In this document: positions 9,654 through 17,779 of the stretch, piece after piece | Layout of the letters: every line of letters starts with the position of its first letter | Position numbering within the stretch: the stretch's first letter is position 1 | Assembly (NCBI GenBank): GCA_963797765.1 | Contig: CAWCQU010000003.1 | Location: 620,001 to 684,000, forward strand | From: JBGPTK01 sp963797765 | GTDB taxonomy: Bacteria > Acidobacteriota > Terriglobia > Acidiferrales > UBA7541 | Direction: 5' to 3' | Length of the DNA stretch: 64,000 nucleotides | The notes under the pieces: generated by a model | Told to the model about the DNA's origin: nothing | Seen by the model: the letters and a program-made list of their open reading frames with translations, nothing else | Databases searched by the model: none | Made by a program: the position numbers and the translations under genes

Positions 9654-10784
9654 ATGACAGCCGAGCCGTCAAAAAAACGAATTGCCTACATCGACTGGAT
9701 GCGGGGCCTGGCCTGCGTATTGATGTTCCAGACCCATTGCTACGATTCCTGGTTGGGAGGTACAGCGCGCACCACCAAATTTATTGGATGGTCGCAACTT
9801 TTGGGCACGCTGCCGGCTCCACTTTTTCTGTACCTCGCCGGAATGTCTTTCGCGCTGGTCACCGACCGGATGCGAGTGAAGGGCGCATCGCCGAACGAAA
9901 TTGCGATGACGACAATCCGTCGCGGGGGCGAGATTTTTGCACTGGGCGTGCTGTTCCGCGTGCAGGAGTATGTGTTCGGCCTGCCATGGTCGCCTTGGAC
10001 TGACCTGCTGCGCGTGGATATTCTGAACACAATTGGTTTTTCGATGATGTTGATGGGAGTAGTCTGTCGGTTCGCTCGCACCCGTGGTGGAAACATCGCG
10101 CTTGCGGTCGTCACCACGCTGGCTATCGCACTGGCTACGCCGGCTTTGTGGACCACGTGGCGGCCGCGCTGGCTACCTTGGTTTTTGGAATCGTACGTGA
10201 ATGGCGTCCACACGTATAAAGTTCCGCAGCCCTGGCTGTTCCCGGTTTTTCCTTGGACCGGTTTTGCATTCGCCGGCCTTGCGGTCGGATTTTTTCTATT
10301 CACGGATTGGGCGCGTCAAAGGGAGGTACAAGCGATCACTTTGTTAGGCGCCGGTGGCGCGGCGCTTTATTATTTTGCTTTGTGGCTCGACGCGCGACCT
10401 ATGCAGATTTATGCCGTGTATGACTTCTGGCATTCGAGCCCCAATTTCTTCCTGGCGCGCGTTGGAATTTTGCTCGCCATAATGCTCGCGAGTTACGCTT
10501 GGTGCCGTTGGGGCATGGGAGAGTGGGGATTCAGCCCGCTTGTGCAGCTTGGACAGGCTTCCTTGCTCGTCTACTGGGTCCATATTGAATTTGTGTATGG
10601 CCGATTTTCGATTTTGGAAAAGCGCCAGCAGAGCATTTCTTGGGCGACTTTCGGTCTTCTGGTGATATTCATCGCCATGGTGCTGCTCTCCATGTTGCGA
10701 ACGCGAACCAAAGGCCGCGGTCCAGAAATCCTGGCATGGTTAAGACGCAAAGTGATGCACCCGGCCAGCAGTGCCTCGAACTGA
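9654..10784 (+). CDS. HGSNAT/DUF1624-like multi-pass membrane protein, putative acyltransferase
   Basis: A 376-residue polytopic protein with about ten membrane helices. The N-terminus RIAYIDWMRGLACVLMFQTH matches the first helix of the heparan-alpha-glucosaminide N-acetyltransferase / DUF1624 family, whose conserved D-x-x-R-G and His lie there; SPLVQLGQASLLVYWVH near residue 310 is also typical. Family members are thought to move acetyl groups across the membrane onto sugars, but most bacterial ones are uncharacterised. The cytoplasmic C-terminus is rich in Arg and Lys. The gene is monocistronic in appearance, facing ftsB with only 21 bases between stops and no clear terminator hairpin. Confidence 0.75.
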   Translation: MTAEPSKKRIAYIDWMRGLACVLMFQTHCYDSWLGGTARTTKFIGWSQLLGTLPAPLFLYLAGMSFALVTDRMRVKGASPNEIAMTTIRRGGEIFALGVLFRVQEYVFGLPWSPWTDLLRVDILNTIGFSMMLMGVVCRFARTRGGNIALAVVTTLAIALATPALWTTWRPRWLPWFLESYVNGVHTYKVPQPWLFPVFPWTGFAFAGLAVGFFLFTDWARQREVQAITLLGAGGAALYYFALWLDARPMQIYAVYDFWHSSPNFFLARVGILLAIMLASYAWCRWGMGEWGFSPLVQLGQASLLVYWVHIEFVYGRFSILEKRQQSISWATFGLLVIFIAMVLLSMLRTRTKGRGPEILAWLRRKVMHPASSASN

Positions 10785-10805
10785 CATCAGGCTTTTCGTG
10801 CCGAA

Positions 10806-11105
10806 CTACTTATTCGGAGATTTCTGCGGCTTCAATGTGGCGTTTGAAGGATCGCCCGGCCTCGCCGGCAATTTGAAAATGAACTCGCCGGGGCGCGCCA
10901 GGCCCATATCTCGCGCGATGCCCTCAATGGCGGAAGGATCGGTTTTCAGTTCCTTCACCCGATCTTGCAATTTGCGATTTTCTTCATCCAACCGTTGGAT
11001 TTCCTGCCGAATTTGCGAAGCTTCTTGTTGCGTGCGCCGCATGGCCAGAACACCGTGAGCGCCGAAAATGTCGTGAATCACCAGGAAACCGAGCGCGACG
11101 CCCAT
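10806..11105 (-). CDS. Septum formation initiator FtsB/DivIC-like protein
   Basis: Small bitopic division protein: a short hydrophobic N-terminal segment (about residues 2-15) followed by a heptad-rich coiled coil (about 22-58, many Gln, Glu, Leu and Arg) and a C-terminal region with the family-typical IARDMGLARPGEF motif. FtsB-type proteins bridge FtsL and FtsQ in the divisome. The start at 11105 has AAGGA five bases upstream, directly after an in-frame TAA. The membrane segment is short and lacks a preceding basic anchor; a 37-codon ORF in another frame just upstream (start 11191) would supply one, so a frameshift at the N-terminus is possible. It follows the phosphohexomutase gene by 70 bases. 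Confidence 0.8.
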   Translation of the reverse strand: MGVALGFLVIHDIFGAHGVLAMRRTQQEASQIRQEIQRLDEENRKLQDRVKELKTDPSAIEGIARDMGLARPGEFIFKLPARPGDPSNATLKPQKSPNK

Positions 11106-11175
11106 AATTCCTTAGAGTAGCGATGGACAAAGGCCAGTAAGCGCCGCTTAATTCGCGCCAATTGCTCGGAAAGTT

Positions 11176-12588
11176 CTAGCTGTAGATCCATTTGCGAGCT
11201 TCCTCCGCAAGTTGCTGTGCCTCTGTTATGGACGCGGCTTCGGAATAGATTCGGACTATTGGCTCGGTTCCCGATGGTCGCATCAGCAGCCACGATTGGT
11301 CGTCGAAGATCAGTTTTAATCCTTCTGTACGGTCTGTGCGCGCCACGTGGTGCCCGGCAAAATCCTCGAAGTCGCCGCGCAACCGATCCAGAAGCTTTGC
11401 CTGAACATCCGGAGCCAGGTGGACATTCACGCGGATGGGCCAGTATTCGCCACCCACGCGGCGGAACAGGTCGCGAAGTTGATCCATGATGGACGCGCGC
11501 CTCGCAGCGATCATTTCCGCGACAAGCAGGCAAGCGAGAATGCCGTCCTTGTCGGGAATATGTCCGCGGATCGTCAGGCCGGCGCTTTCTTCTCCACCGA
11601 GGGCGATTTTATCCTGGTCGATCAATTGCCCGATGTACTTGAAACCCACCGGCGTTTCATACAGCGGTACGTCATGGAGGCGGGCCACCGCATCCAGCAA
11701 GTGTGTCGTAGCAACGCTGCGGCCGGCGCCCAGCTTCCACCCTCGCGTCTCGAGCAGATAATCAAACAAAAGTGCCAGGATATGGTTCGGCTGCACAAAG
11801 GAGCCATCCCGGTCGAGGAAACCGAAACGATCAGCATCGCCGTCCGTTGCGAGCCCTGCGGCTGCCCCTCGATCGATCACTGCTTTCTTCAGCGGCGCTA
11901 AATTTTCCTCGGAAGGATCGGGTCCCGTTCCTTCAAACAAAACGTCTCGGCCGGTTCGAATCGCCTCCACTGCGATTCCGTGATCGCTCAGGGCACGATC
12001 TAGATAGCCGGCGCCGCATCCATGTAGGGCGTCGCTAACAAAGGAAATCTTGGCGGAAGTTATTACCTCAAAGCGAACCAATTCCTTAAGCCTATCCAGG
12101 TAGGTCCCGCGCAAATCAACGCGTTCAAATTCTTCTTCGTCGCCATGGCCGGAAGCGGGACTCTCCACCGCGCCCAGTTTGGCCGCCCGCGCTTCGATAT
12201 CCTTGGTCACCTCAGGCAGCGCCGGACCACCATCTGGGCCGGAAAATTTGATTCCATTATATTCCGCCGGGTTATGGCTCGCGGTGATGTTGATGGCGCC
12301 GTCCAATTTCCGGCGCATAATTTCATATGCGATCGTGGGAGTGGGGGTGGCGCGGTCGCACAAAAGCACTCGGCAGCCGCGCGCGCAGAGGATTTCGGCG
12401 CAAGCGCGTGCGAATTCCTCGGAAAGGAAGCGCGTATCGTAGCCGATCAACACAGTGGGATTGCTCTTCTTGCTGAGCACGTGACCGGCGATCGCCGCAG
12501 CAGCCAGGCGTACGCCAGAGAAATTAAACTGATCGGCCATGATGGCTCGCCAACCGGAAGTGCCGAAATGGATCGCGTTGCTCTCCAT
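11176..12588 (-). CDS. Phosphoglucomutase/phosphomannomutase family protein (alpha-D-phosphohexomutase)
   Basis: Interconverts hexose 1- and 6-phosphates in the cytoplasm; the substrate may be glucose, mannose or glucosamine phosphate. Of 470 residues, the four domains are marked by FGTSGWRAIM at the start, the phosphoserine loop ITASHNPAEYNGIKF near residue 100, the Mg2+ loop TDGDADRFG near 245, the sugar-binding GGEESAG near 330, and the phosphate-binding RPSGTEPIVRIYSE near 445. The frame is open 75 codons upstream, but that stretch has no family similarity, so I chose ATG 12588. The gene diverges from cutA with 91 bases between starts. It could feed glgB through Glc-1-P or the polysaccharide locus, an inference only. 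Confidence 0.9.
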   Translation of the reverse strand: MESNAIHFGTSGWRAIMADQFNFSGVRLAAAAIAGHVLSKKSNPTVLIGYDTRFLSEEFARACAEILCARGCRVLLCDRATPTPTIAYEIMRRKLDGAINITASHNPAEYNGIKFSGPDGGPALPEVTKDIEARAAKLGAVESPASGHGDEEEFERVDLRGTYLDRLKELVRFEVITSAKISFVSDALHGCGAGYLDRALSDHGIAVEAIRTGRDVLFEGTGPDPSEENLAPLKKAVIDRGAAAGLATDGDADRFGFLDRDGSFVQPNHILALLFDYLLETRGWKLGAGRSVATTHLLDAVARLHDVPLYETPVGFKYIGQLIDQDKIALGGEESAGLTIRGHIPDKDGILACLLVAEMIAARRASIMDQLRDLFRRVGGEYWPIRVNVHLAPDVQAKLLDRLRGDFEDFAGHHVARTDRTEGLKLIFDDQSWLLMRPSGTEPIVRIYSEAASITEAQQLAEEARKWIYS

Positions 12589-12679
12589 GCGCGGGTATTC
12601 TATCTTGGCTTGTAGGCGCTCCACATCACAAAAGATCGGGCAGCCGGTAGCTAAGAGTAACGACAGCGAGGGACGCACC

Positions 12680-13159
12680 ATGGTCATGAAAGACAAAGTG
12701 GTTGTGCTGGTCACCTGCGGCACGGCCACTGAGGCCGAAACAATCGCTCGTGAAGTGGTTGGACGACGGCTGGCGGCCTGCGTGAATATCCTGGAATCAC
12801 CTGTGCGATCCATCTACCGCTGGAATGACCGCGTGGAAAACGCGCCTGAGCATCTCTTGCTGATCAAGACCTCAAAAAAACTCATGAAGCAGTTGCAGGC
12901 AAGCATCGAGCAAATCCACAGTTATGACGTCCCGGAATTAATCGCGCTGCAGATCGCCGACGGCTCGCCGGATTACCTTCGATGGCTCGAAGATTCCATT
13001 CGCATCCCACGCCGTCCGCGGCGTCCTAGACCGGCTCGCGTAGCTCCGACTCCCGAGCAGATCGAACAGATGAAACCTCTCGACCTCCTTCCGGACGAGA
13101 CACTAGGAAATGATGCGATTGAGTTCCCTGAGAAGAAGAAAGAAGGTTCAGACGCCTAA
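12680..13159 (+). CDS. cutA: CutA divalent-cation tolerance family protein with C-terminal extension
   Basis: The first ~105 residues match CutA: VVLVTCGTATEAETIAREVV, RLAACVNI, the SIYRWNDRVE strand and the EIL-type segment around HLLLIKTSKK, ending with DYLRWLEDS. CutA forms very stable trimers and is linked to copper and other divalent-cation tolerance, though its molecular role is unsettled. A tail of about 50 residues follows, first Arg/Pro-rich and then acidic, which standard CutA proteins lack. I chose ATG 12680, preceded by GAGGGA; the frame is open further upstream, overlapping the divergent mutase gene. It is convergent with the cystathionine synthase gene. Confidence 0.9.
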   Translation: MVMKDKVVVLVTCGTATEAETIAREVVGRRLAACVNILESPVRSIYRWNDRVENAPEHLLLIKTSKKLMKQLQASIEQIHSYDVPELIALQIADGSPDYLRWLEDSIRIPRRPRRPRPARVAPTPEQIEQMKPLDLLPDETLGNDAIEFPEKKKEGSDA

Positions 13160-13208
13160 TCGCGTATTGTCGCTCACCATTCCCTGATCGCTACTCGGCT
13201 ATTTATGT

Positions 13209-14349
13209 TTAAACCTTTTCTAGGGCTTGTTCCAGGTCCGCGATCAGATCTTCGACGTCCTCGATTCCCACCGATAGGCGTACCAGTCCATCCGTAATGC
13301 CGATTTGCAGGCGCACGTCAGGCGGAATCGAAGCATGAGTCATCAGGGCGGGTAAGGATATCAAAGTTTCCACGCCTCCTAGGCTTTCGGCGAGCGAACA
13401 GAGATGTACATTATCCAGAAGCCGCCGCGCCGCTTCCAGCGAGCCAAGATCAAATGAAAGCATGCCTCCGAATCCCTTTTGCTGCCGTTTGGCGATTTCG
13501 TGTTGAGGGTGCGAATCCAAGCCGGGATAAATCACCCGCTTCACTTTCGGGTGATTTTCCAGGTATAAGGCTAGTTTTCTGCCATTCTCGTCGTGCCGTT
13601 CCATTCGCACCGCCAGCGTCTTGATACCTCGCGAAACTAGAAAGCAATCCATAGGAGCAAGTCCCGCACCAGCGGAACGCTGAATAAAATAAATCTGCTC
13701 GGCATCTTCGGGCTTGGTCAGGATCACGGCGCCACCGGTTGCATCGCTGTGGCCGTTCAGGTATTTCGTCATGGAATGCACCACGATATCGGCGCCCAAG
13801 GCGATCGGCTGCTGCAGATAGGGGCTCAGAAATGTGTTATCAACCACCAGCCTGATATTGCGCGCATGCGCCAGTTTCGCAACTGCCGGAATATCAGTGA
13901 CGATCATTGTGGGATTTGTTGGCGTTTCGACGTATAACATTTTCGTATTCGGCCGCAGCGCTGCTTGCAGCTTCTCGAAGTTCGATGTATCCACGAAACT
14001 GAACTCCAGCCCGAATTGCACCAGTAGTTTTGTTGTCAACCGGAAGACACCACCATAGACAGCTTCCGATAGAATCATGTGGTCGCCCGGCCTCAAGAGA
14101 CGAAATACCGCGTCGATTCCAGCCATGCCAGTGGTGAAGACGTAGGCGGATTTCCCACCTTCCAGTTTGGCCACGCATCGTTCCAGCGCCTTGCGATTGG
14201 GGTGATTGGTTCGCGCGTAGTCGTACCCCTTATCCTTACCCAGCTTTTCCTGGACATACGTTGACGTTTGGTAGATTGGCGCGACGATGGCGCCTGTGGC
14301 CGGTTCTGGTTCCTGGCCCGACGTGAAGTGCGTCCGTTGAAAACCCCAT
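13209..14349 (-). CDS. Cystathionine gamma-synthase-type PLP enzyme (apparent +1 frameshift near the N-terminus)
   Basis: Cys/Met-metabolism PLP enzyme, either cystathionine gamma-synthase, O-succinyl/acetylhomoserine sulfhydrylase or a gamma-lyase. The PLP lysine lies in HSMTKYLNGHSDATGG; YDYARTNHPNR near the N-terminus and the SLGGVETLISLPALMTH block near the C-terminus are typical. GGAGGA followed by ATG 14349 gives the family-like start MGFSTDALHVG. The frame then breaks, and QEPEPATGAIVAPIYQTSTY continues one frame over. Deleting one base in the GGGCC run at 14315-14320 joins them. An alternative start at 14372 reads the downstream frame throughout, with an unusual N-terminus and no good ribosome site. 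The specificity cannot be decided from sequence. Confidence 0.9.
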
Positions 14350-14653
14350 AGTCTTCCTCCCACATGCGGCAAGCAGTACGTTTACCCTGCCGCGCGAAAC
14401 TTAACAGATGCCCTAATAATACTTTCCGGTTGCGGAATCTTTGTCGCGGGTATTAGAGTGAAAGCGAACCTGCCAACGGCCGGCGACACCGCAGAATTGC
14501 CGGTCGAAGGTAGCGCAGAGCGCGTTAGCAGTCAATTGACGGCTGCTTAGCTCTAACATTGCTAACCGAACGAATCACAGATGCAGCTGAACATCATAAT
14601 CTGTTTTCGTGGCATCCAACTGAGCGAAGACCTCCTAAATCAGGGTGACGATC
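14350..14653. other. Intergenic region between divergent genes
   Basis: About 300 bases without a convincing gene, expected to hold the promoters of the cystathionine synthase (minus) and the small exported protein (plus). A near-palindrome centred on TCAATTGA (arms AGCAG and CTGCT, around 14528-14548) could be an operator. I looked for a SAM riboswitch because of the methionine-related gene and did not find recognisable SAM-I or SAM-II elements. Confidence 0.4.
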
Positions 14654-15089
14654 ATGTTCTCGACTTCGTTTAGCGCTCACTGGCACGGAGTTCCCACCAA
14701 ATTCGTAGCTTGCTTCGCCATTCTCCCTGTTGACCGCGGCCCTGGTTCTGGCTCAGGCCTCGCCCGACGATAAGAAACAAAAGGTAGATGATTCTCTCAC
14801 CACGAAGATTCGCATCGTGATCACGGGCGGTGAACAGGATCACCCCATTGCAGGAGCTAGTGTTTACATTCGCTTTACGGAGCCGAAGTTCCTGCACAAA
14901 GATAAGCGGGTGGAGATGAATTTGAAGACGAGTCTGGAAGGTGTCGTGAAGGTTCCCGAAATTCCGCGTGGGAAAACGGAAATTCAAGTGATTGCCCCCG
15001 GATGGAAAACCTACGGCAAGTGGTACGATCTGCAAAAAGATGAAGAAACGATCAACATCCGCTTGGACCGGCCGACAAAGTGGTATTGA
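14654..15089 (+). CDS. Small exported protein, carboxypeptidase-regulatory-like fold (signal peptide apparently frameshifted)
   Basis: The conserved-looking part (about 110 residues) begins near 14730, where a TTG is the only start in frame. It starts with the end of a signal peptide, LTAALVLAQA, then a Lys/Asp-rich linker and a beta-rich domain with IRIVITGGEQDHPIAGASVY and VPEIPRGKTEIQVIAPGWK. That pattern resembles carboxypeptidase-regulatory or beta-sandwich domains of secreted proteins. An ATG at 14654 with AGGGTG upstream opens another frame giving KFVACFAILP, which would complete the signal peptide if one base between 14708 and 14732 were removed. I therefore annotate from 14654 with a frameshift. 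Function unknown. Confidence 0.6.
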
Positions 15090-15678
15090 AGTCTCCCGGT
15101 CCGTCATCGCGTCGCTTTCGAGGGCAGATCAGTCGACGCTGATGTGAAGGAGTTTTGTCCAACGGGAACATTTCCACCCCGCCCCAATATTCACTTGAGC
15201 CCAGTCTCGATTTTCATGTGCCCAATTCTTGTGCAATCAGCATAAGCTCTGATTCTGAAATGCGTTTACGCACTACGAACGAACTTTTCCACAAGCTTTT
15301 CAACACAACTGTTGAAAAGTGCTTCAGGGATTTTCGGCCCTTCGCCACTTGAATCGTTTCTTGAATTGAATCGCGAAAACTTTTTTACGGTTTGAGTTCC
15401 TTGCTCGCTGTGTCCCTCCTCTTCGAATAAGGAAACAGGGAATTGCTTGCGCCGAAACGCCAGAGAAATTGACGCACAAACTATCAGGTGGCTCAATAGT
15501 TGAAAGTTTTCAACCGTGGTGGAAGATAAGCTCCGACCGCGCTGCGGGAATTGCGAGATCGAATTCTCATTTCAGCAGAGGCGTCGAGGGTTTCCGCCAG
15601 CAGCAGAAAACACTTCAGTCGCTTGCTTTGGAACGAGACAAGCGCGATATTTAACCTGAGCTTGGCCGGAGGATTGGC
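15090..15678. other. 589-base intergenic region
   Basis: No gene could be supported on either strand. It contains a cluster of DnaA-box-like nonamers with an inverted repeat (annotated separately) and is relatively AT-rich around 15240-15400. The promoter of the permease gene at 15679 should lie in its right part. Confidence 0.5.
15285..15319. promoter_or_regulatory. Cluster of DnaA-box-like motifs with a 10-bp inverted repeat
   Basis: TTTTCCACA at 15285-15293 differs from the consensus DnaA box TTATCCACA at one base. It is followed by the inverted repeat CTTTTCAACA / TGTTGAAAAG (15296-15305 and 15310-15319) with a 4-base spacer CAAC. There is no T-run after the repeat and it is AT-rich, so a terminator is unlikely. 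It could be a protein-binding site; a replication-related role is speculative since no replication gene is near. Confidence 0.4.
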
Positions 15679-16800
15679 GTGCCTGAGACGGTCTACACGG
15701 GCTTCACCATGTGGCAGATGATGTGGAACGACCTGAAGCTGCGTCCCCTGCGCACGATTGTCGCTGTTCTGGGCGTCGCGATTGAAATTCTCTTGATCTT
15801 GCTGATCGTTGGCATGACTTCCGGCGTGATCTCGGAATGGGCCCACAGAGTAGAGGGCGTCGGCGCGGACATTCTGGTACAGCCGCCCAATTCGTCCATT
15901 TTCTTAGCATTGAGCAGTCCAGTCATGCAGGAATCTGAGGGTCAGCAAATTGCCAGTCTCAAAAATGTGGACGAAGCTTCCCCGGTGCTGGTGGCTCAAG
16001 ATACGGGATCGCTCGACATGATTTACGGGATCGACTACAAGAGCTTTAATGCCCTCAGCGCAAATGGTTTTCGCTTCTTGTGGGGTAAGCCATTCAGTCA
16101 GCCGGATGACGTAATTATCGATGACCTTAAGGCTTCCACGAAACATTTGAAAGTGGGGCAAAAAATTTCAATGCTCGGCCACGATTTCACCATCTGCGGA
16201 ATTGTCTACCACGGCCGCGGCGCTCGCAGCTATATTCCGCTGAAGACCGCCCAGGACCTGGTCGGCGCGGAAGGCCGCGTGTCGATGTATTACGTTCGCA
16301 GCACGGGGGACACCGACGCAACGCGCCTTTCGCTCACGAATCTGCTTCCTGGCCACCGCGTGCTCTCGATGGCGGAATATCTTACGCTGATGAATTCCTC
16401 GAATCTCCCCGAGCTCAAGCCCTTTATCCGTTCCATGGTTGCGCTGGGGGTGGTGATCAGCTTCATTGTGGTGCTTTTGACCATGCATACTATGGTTATG
16501 GAGCGGACGCGCGAAATCGGTATTTTGAAAGCTCTGGGCGCCTCGCGCTTTGAAATTATGACCGTCATATTGGAAGAGACTCTCATCATGGCGGCGATGG
16601 GTACTGTGCTCGGGTTGACAGCCACATTCAGTGTGCGTGAGATTTTGAAAATCACCACTCCGACGCTTACCATTCTCATTTCAGACGCCTGGATCCTGCA
16701 GGCCATCGGTCTGGCTGTGGTTGGCGCGCTTGCGGGAGCGCTTTACCCGGCGTATCGTGCCACACTCGTTGATCCGGTCGAAGCTCTCGCTTATGAATAA
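15679..16800 (+). CDS. MacB/FtsX-type ABC transporter permease
   Basis: Inner-membrane permease of 373 residues with the MacB topology: one N-terminal helix (about residues 25-45, IVAVLGVAIEILLILLIVGM), a large periplasmic domain, and three C-terminal helices carrying the FtsX signature ERTREIGILKALGASRFEI and ending YPAYRATLVDPVEALAYE. Such subunits pair with a LolD-like ATPase to drive periplasmic mechanotransmission or lipoprotein/peptide export. The GTG start at 15679 has GGAGG upstream. No ATPase gene is next to it, so its partner must be encoded elsewhere, possibly the ATPase at 33291. The next gene starts 108 bases later. Confidence 0.88.
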   Translation: MPETVYTGFTMWQMMWNDLKLRPLRTIVAVLGVAIEILLILLIVGMTSGVISEWAHRVEGVGADILVQPPNSSIFLALSSPVMQESEGQQIASLKNVDEASPVLVAQDTGSLDMIYGIDYKSFNALSANGFRFLWGKPFSQPDDVIIDDLKASTKHLKVGQKISMLGHDFTICGIVYHGRGARSYIPLKTAQDLVGAEGRVSMYYVRSTGDTDATRLSLTNLLPGHRVLSMAEYLTLMNSSNLPELKPFIRSMVALGVVISFIVVLLTMHTMVMERTREIGILKALGASRFEIMTVILEETLIMAAMGTVLGLTATFSVREILKITTPTLTILISDAWILQAIGLAVVGALAGALYPAYRATLVDPVEALAYE

Positions 16801-16908
16801 TCGCTTGAACGCTGGAGACATTCGATTTACCGGCATCAACCCGCGTTGGGTAAGGTTTCAGTGGGCATGGTATGATTTTCCGGTACGATCCGCGCTGTCC
16901 GTCTTTCC

Positions 16909-17775
16909 ATGAAGCAACTGATCGTGAACGCAGATGATTTTGGATTGACCGTAGGCGTAAATACTGGCATTGTCCGCGCATTCCGGGAAGGCATACTGAC
17001 AAGCACCACGCTCATGGCCTGCGGTGCGGCTTTCTTAGATGCGGTCGAGCAGGCTAAGGCCAACCCCGGACTCGGTGTAGGATGCCATCTTGTACTGGTT
17101 GGCGGTCGTGCGATAGCTCCTCGCGAGGCCGTGTCTTCGCTTGTCGATCGCAATGGACATTTGCCAAACAGCTTGTTCTCTTTGGTTGTGAAGTTAGCCC
17201 GTGGACGAATCCGGATAGGCGAAATCGAGAATGAGTTCAGAGCGCAAATCTTGCATTTGCGGGAAGCCGGCATCGAGCCCAGTCATCTGGATACGCACAA
17301 ACACACGCACTCCATTCCGCAAGTGATGGATGCAATGATGCGGGTGGCGCAAGAATCCGGAATTTTACGAGTTCGGAAACCGTATGAGCACGCGCGGCAT
17401 GGAGCAGCGGCGACGAAGCGAAATGGAAACACGCGATTGCGGCAGCGTGCGCTTTCTGCTGCGTCGCGAACCACGGCCCCGCGCTTCGCACGCCTGGTGA
17501 GGGAAACTGGAGTGCGTACCCCGGACTATTTTTACGGGATTCATCTGACGGGATCGCTGAGCGGCGAAGCATTGCTTGAGATTTTGGAAGCTCTGCCGGA
17601 GGGATCGAGCGAGCTGATGAGCCATCCCGGCTTGTGCGATTCCGAATTGCAGCAGCTGCCTACCCGGCTGAAGCATCAAAGGGAACTGGAGTTGGCAGCT
17701 TTGCTCAATCCAGCCGCGCGTCGCGTCGTCGAGCGTCAGGGCATTCGATTGATCAGCTACCGGGAGTTGAACTAA
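16909..17775 (+). CDS. ChbG/HpnK (YdjC) family deacetylase
   Basis: Metal-dependent carbohydrate deacetylase fold. The diagnostic metal ligands are visible: NADDFG at residues 7-12 and HLDTHKHTH near 127, with GCHLVLVGG between. HpnK removes an acetyl group from N-acetylglucosaminyl hopanoid, ChbG deacetylates chitooligosaccharides. Four bases after its stop lies a GtrB/DPM-type glycosyltransferase, so the pair probably forms a lipid-linked amino sugar: transfer of an N-acetylhexosamine followed by deacetylation. That is inference; hopanoid cyclase genes are not in the window, so I do not assign the symbol hpnK. Confidence 0.85.
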   Translation: MKQLIVNADDFGLTVGVNTGIVRAFREGILTSTTLMACGAAFLDAVEQAKANPGLGVGCHLVLVGGRAIAPREAVSSLVDRNGHLPNSLFSLVVKLARGRIRIGEIENEFRAQILHLREAGIEPSHLDTHKHTHSIPQVMDAMMRVAQESGILRVRKPYEHARHGAAATKRNGNTRLRQRALSAASRTTAPRFARLVRETGVRTPDYFYGIHLTGSLSGEALLEILEALPEGSSELMSHPGLCDSELQQLPTRLKHQRELELAALLNPAARRVVERQGIRLISYRELN

Positions 17776-17779
17776 AGTC

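Noticed and set aside
12589..12813. 75-codon extension of the phosphohexomutase frame
   Set aside because: No family similarity, and it overlaps the start of cutA on the other strand; mutase similarity begins at ATG 12588.
14350..14653. SAM riboswitch upstream of the cystathionine synthase
   Set aside because: I could not find the conserved core of SAM-I, SAM-II or SAM-IV on the relevant strand.
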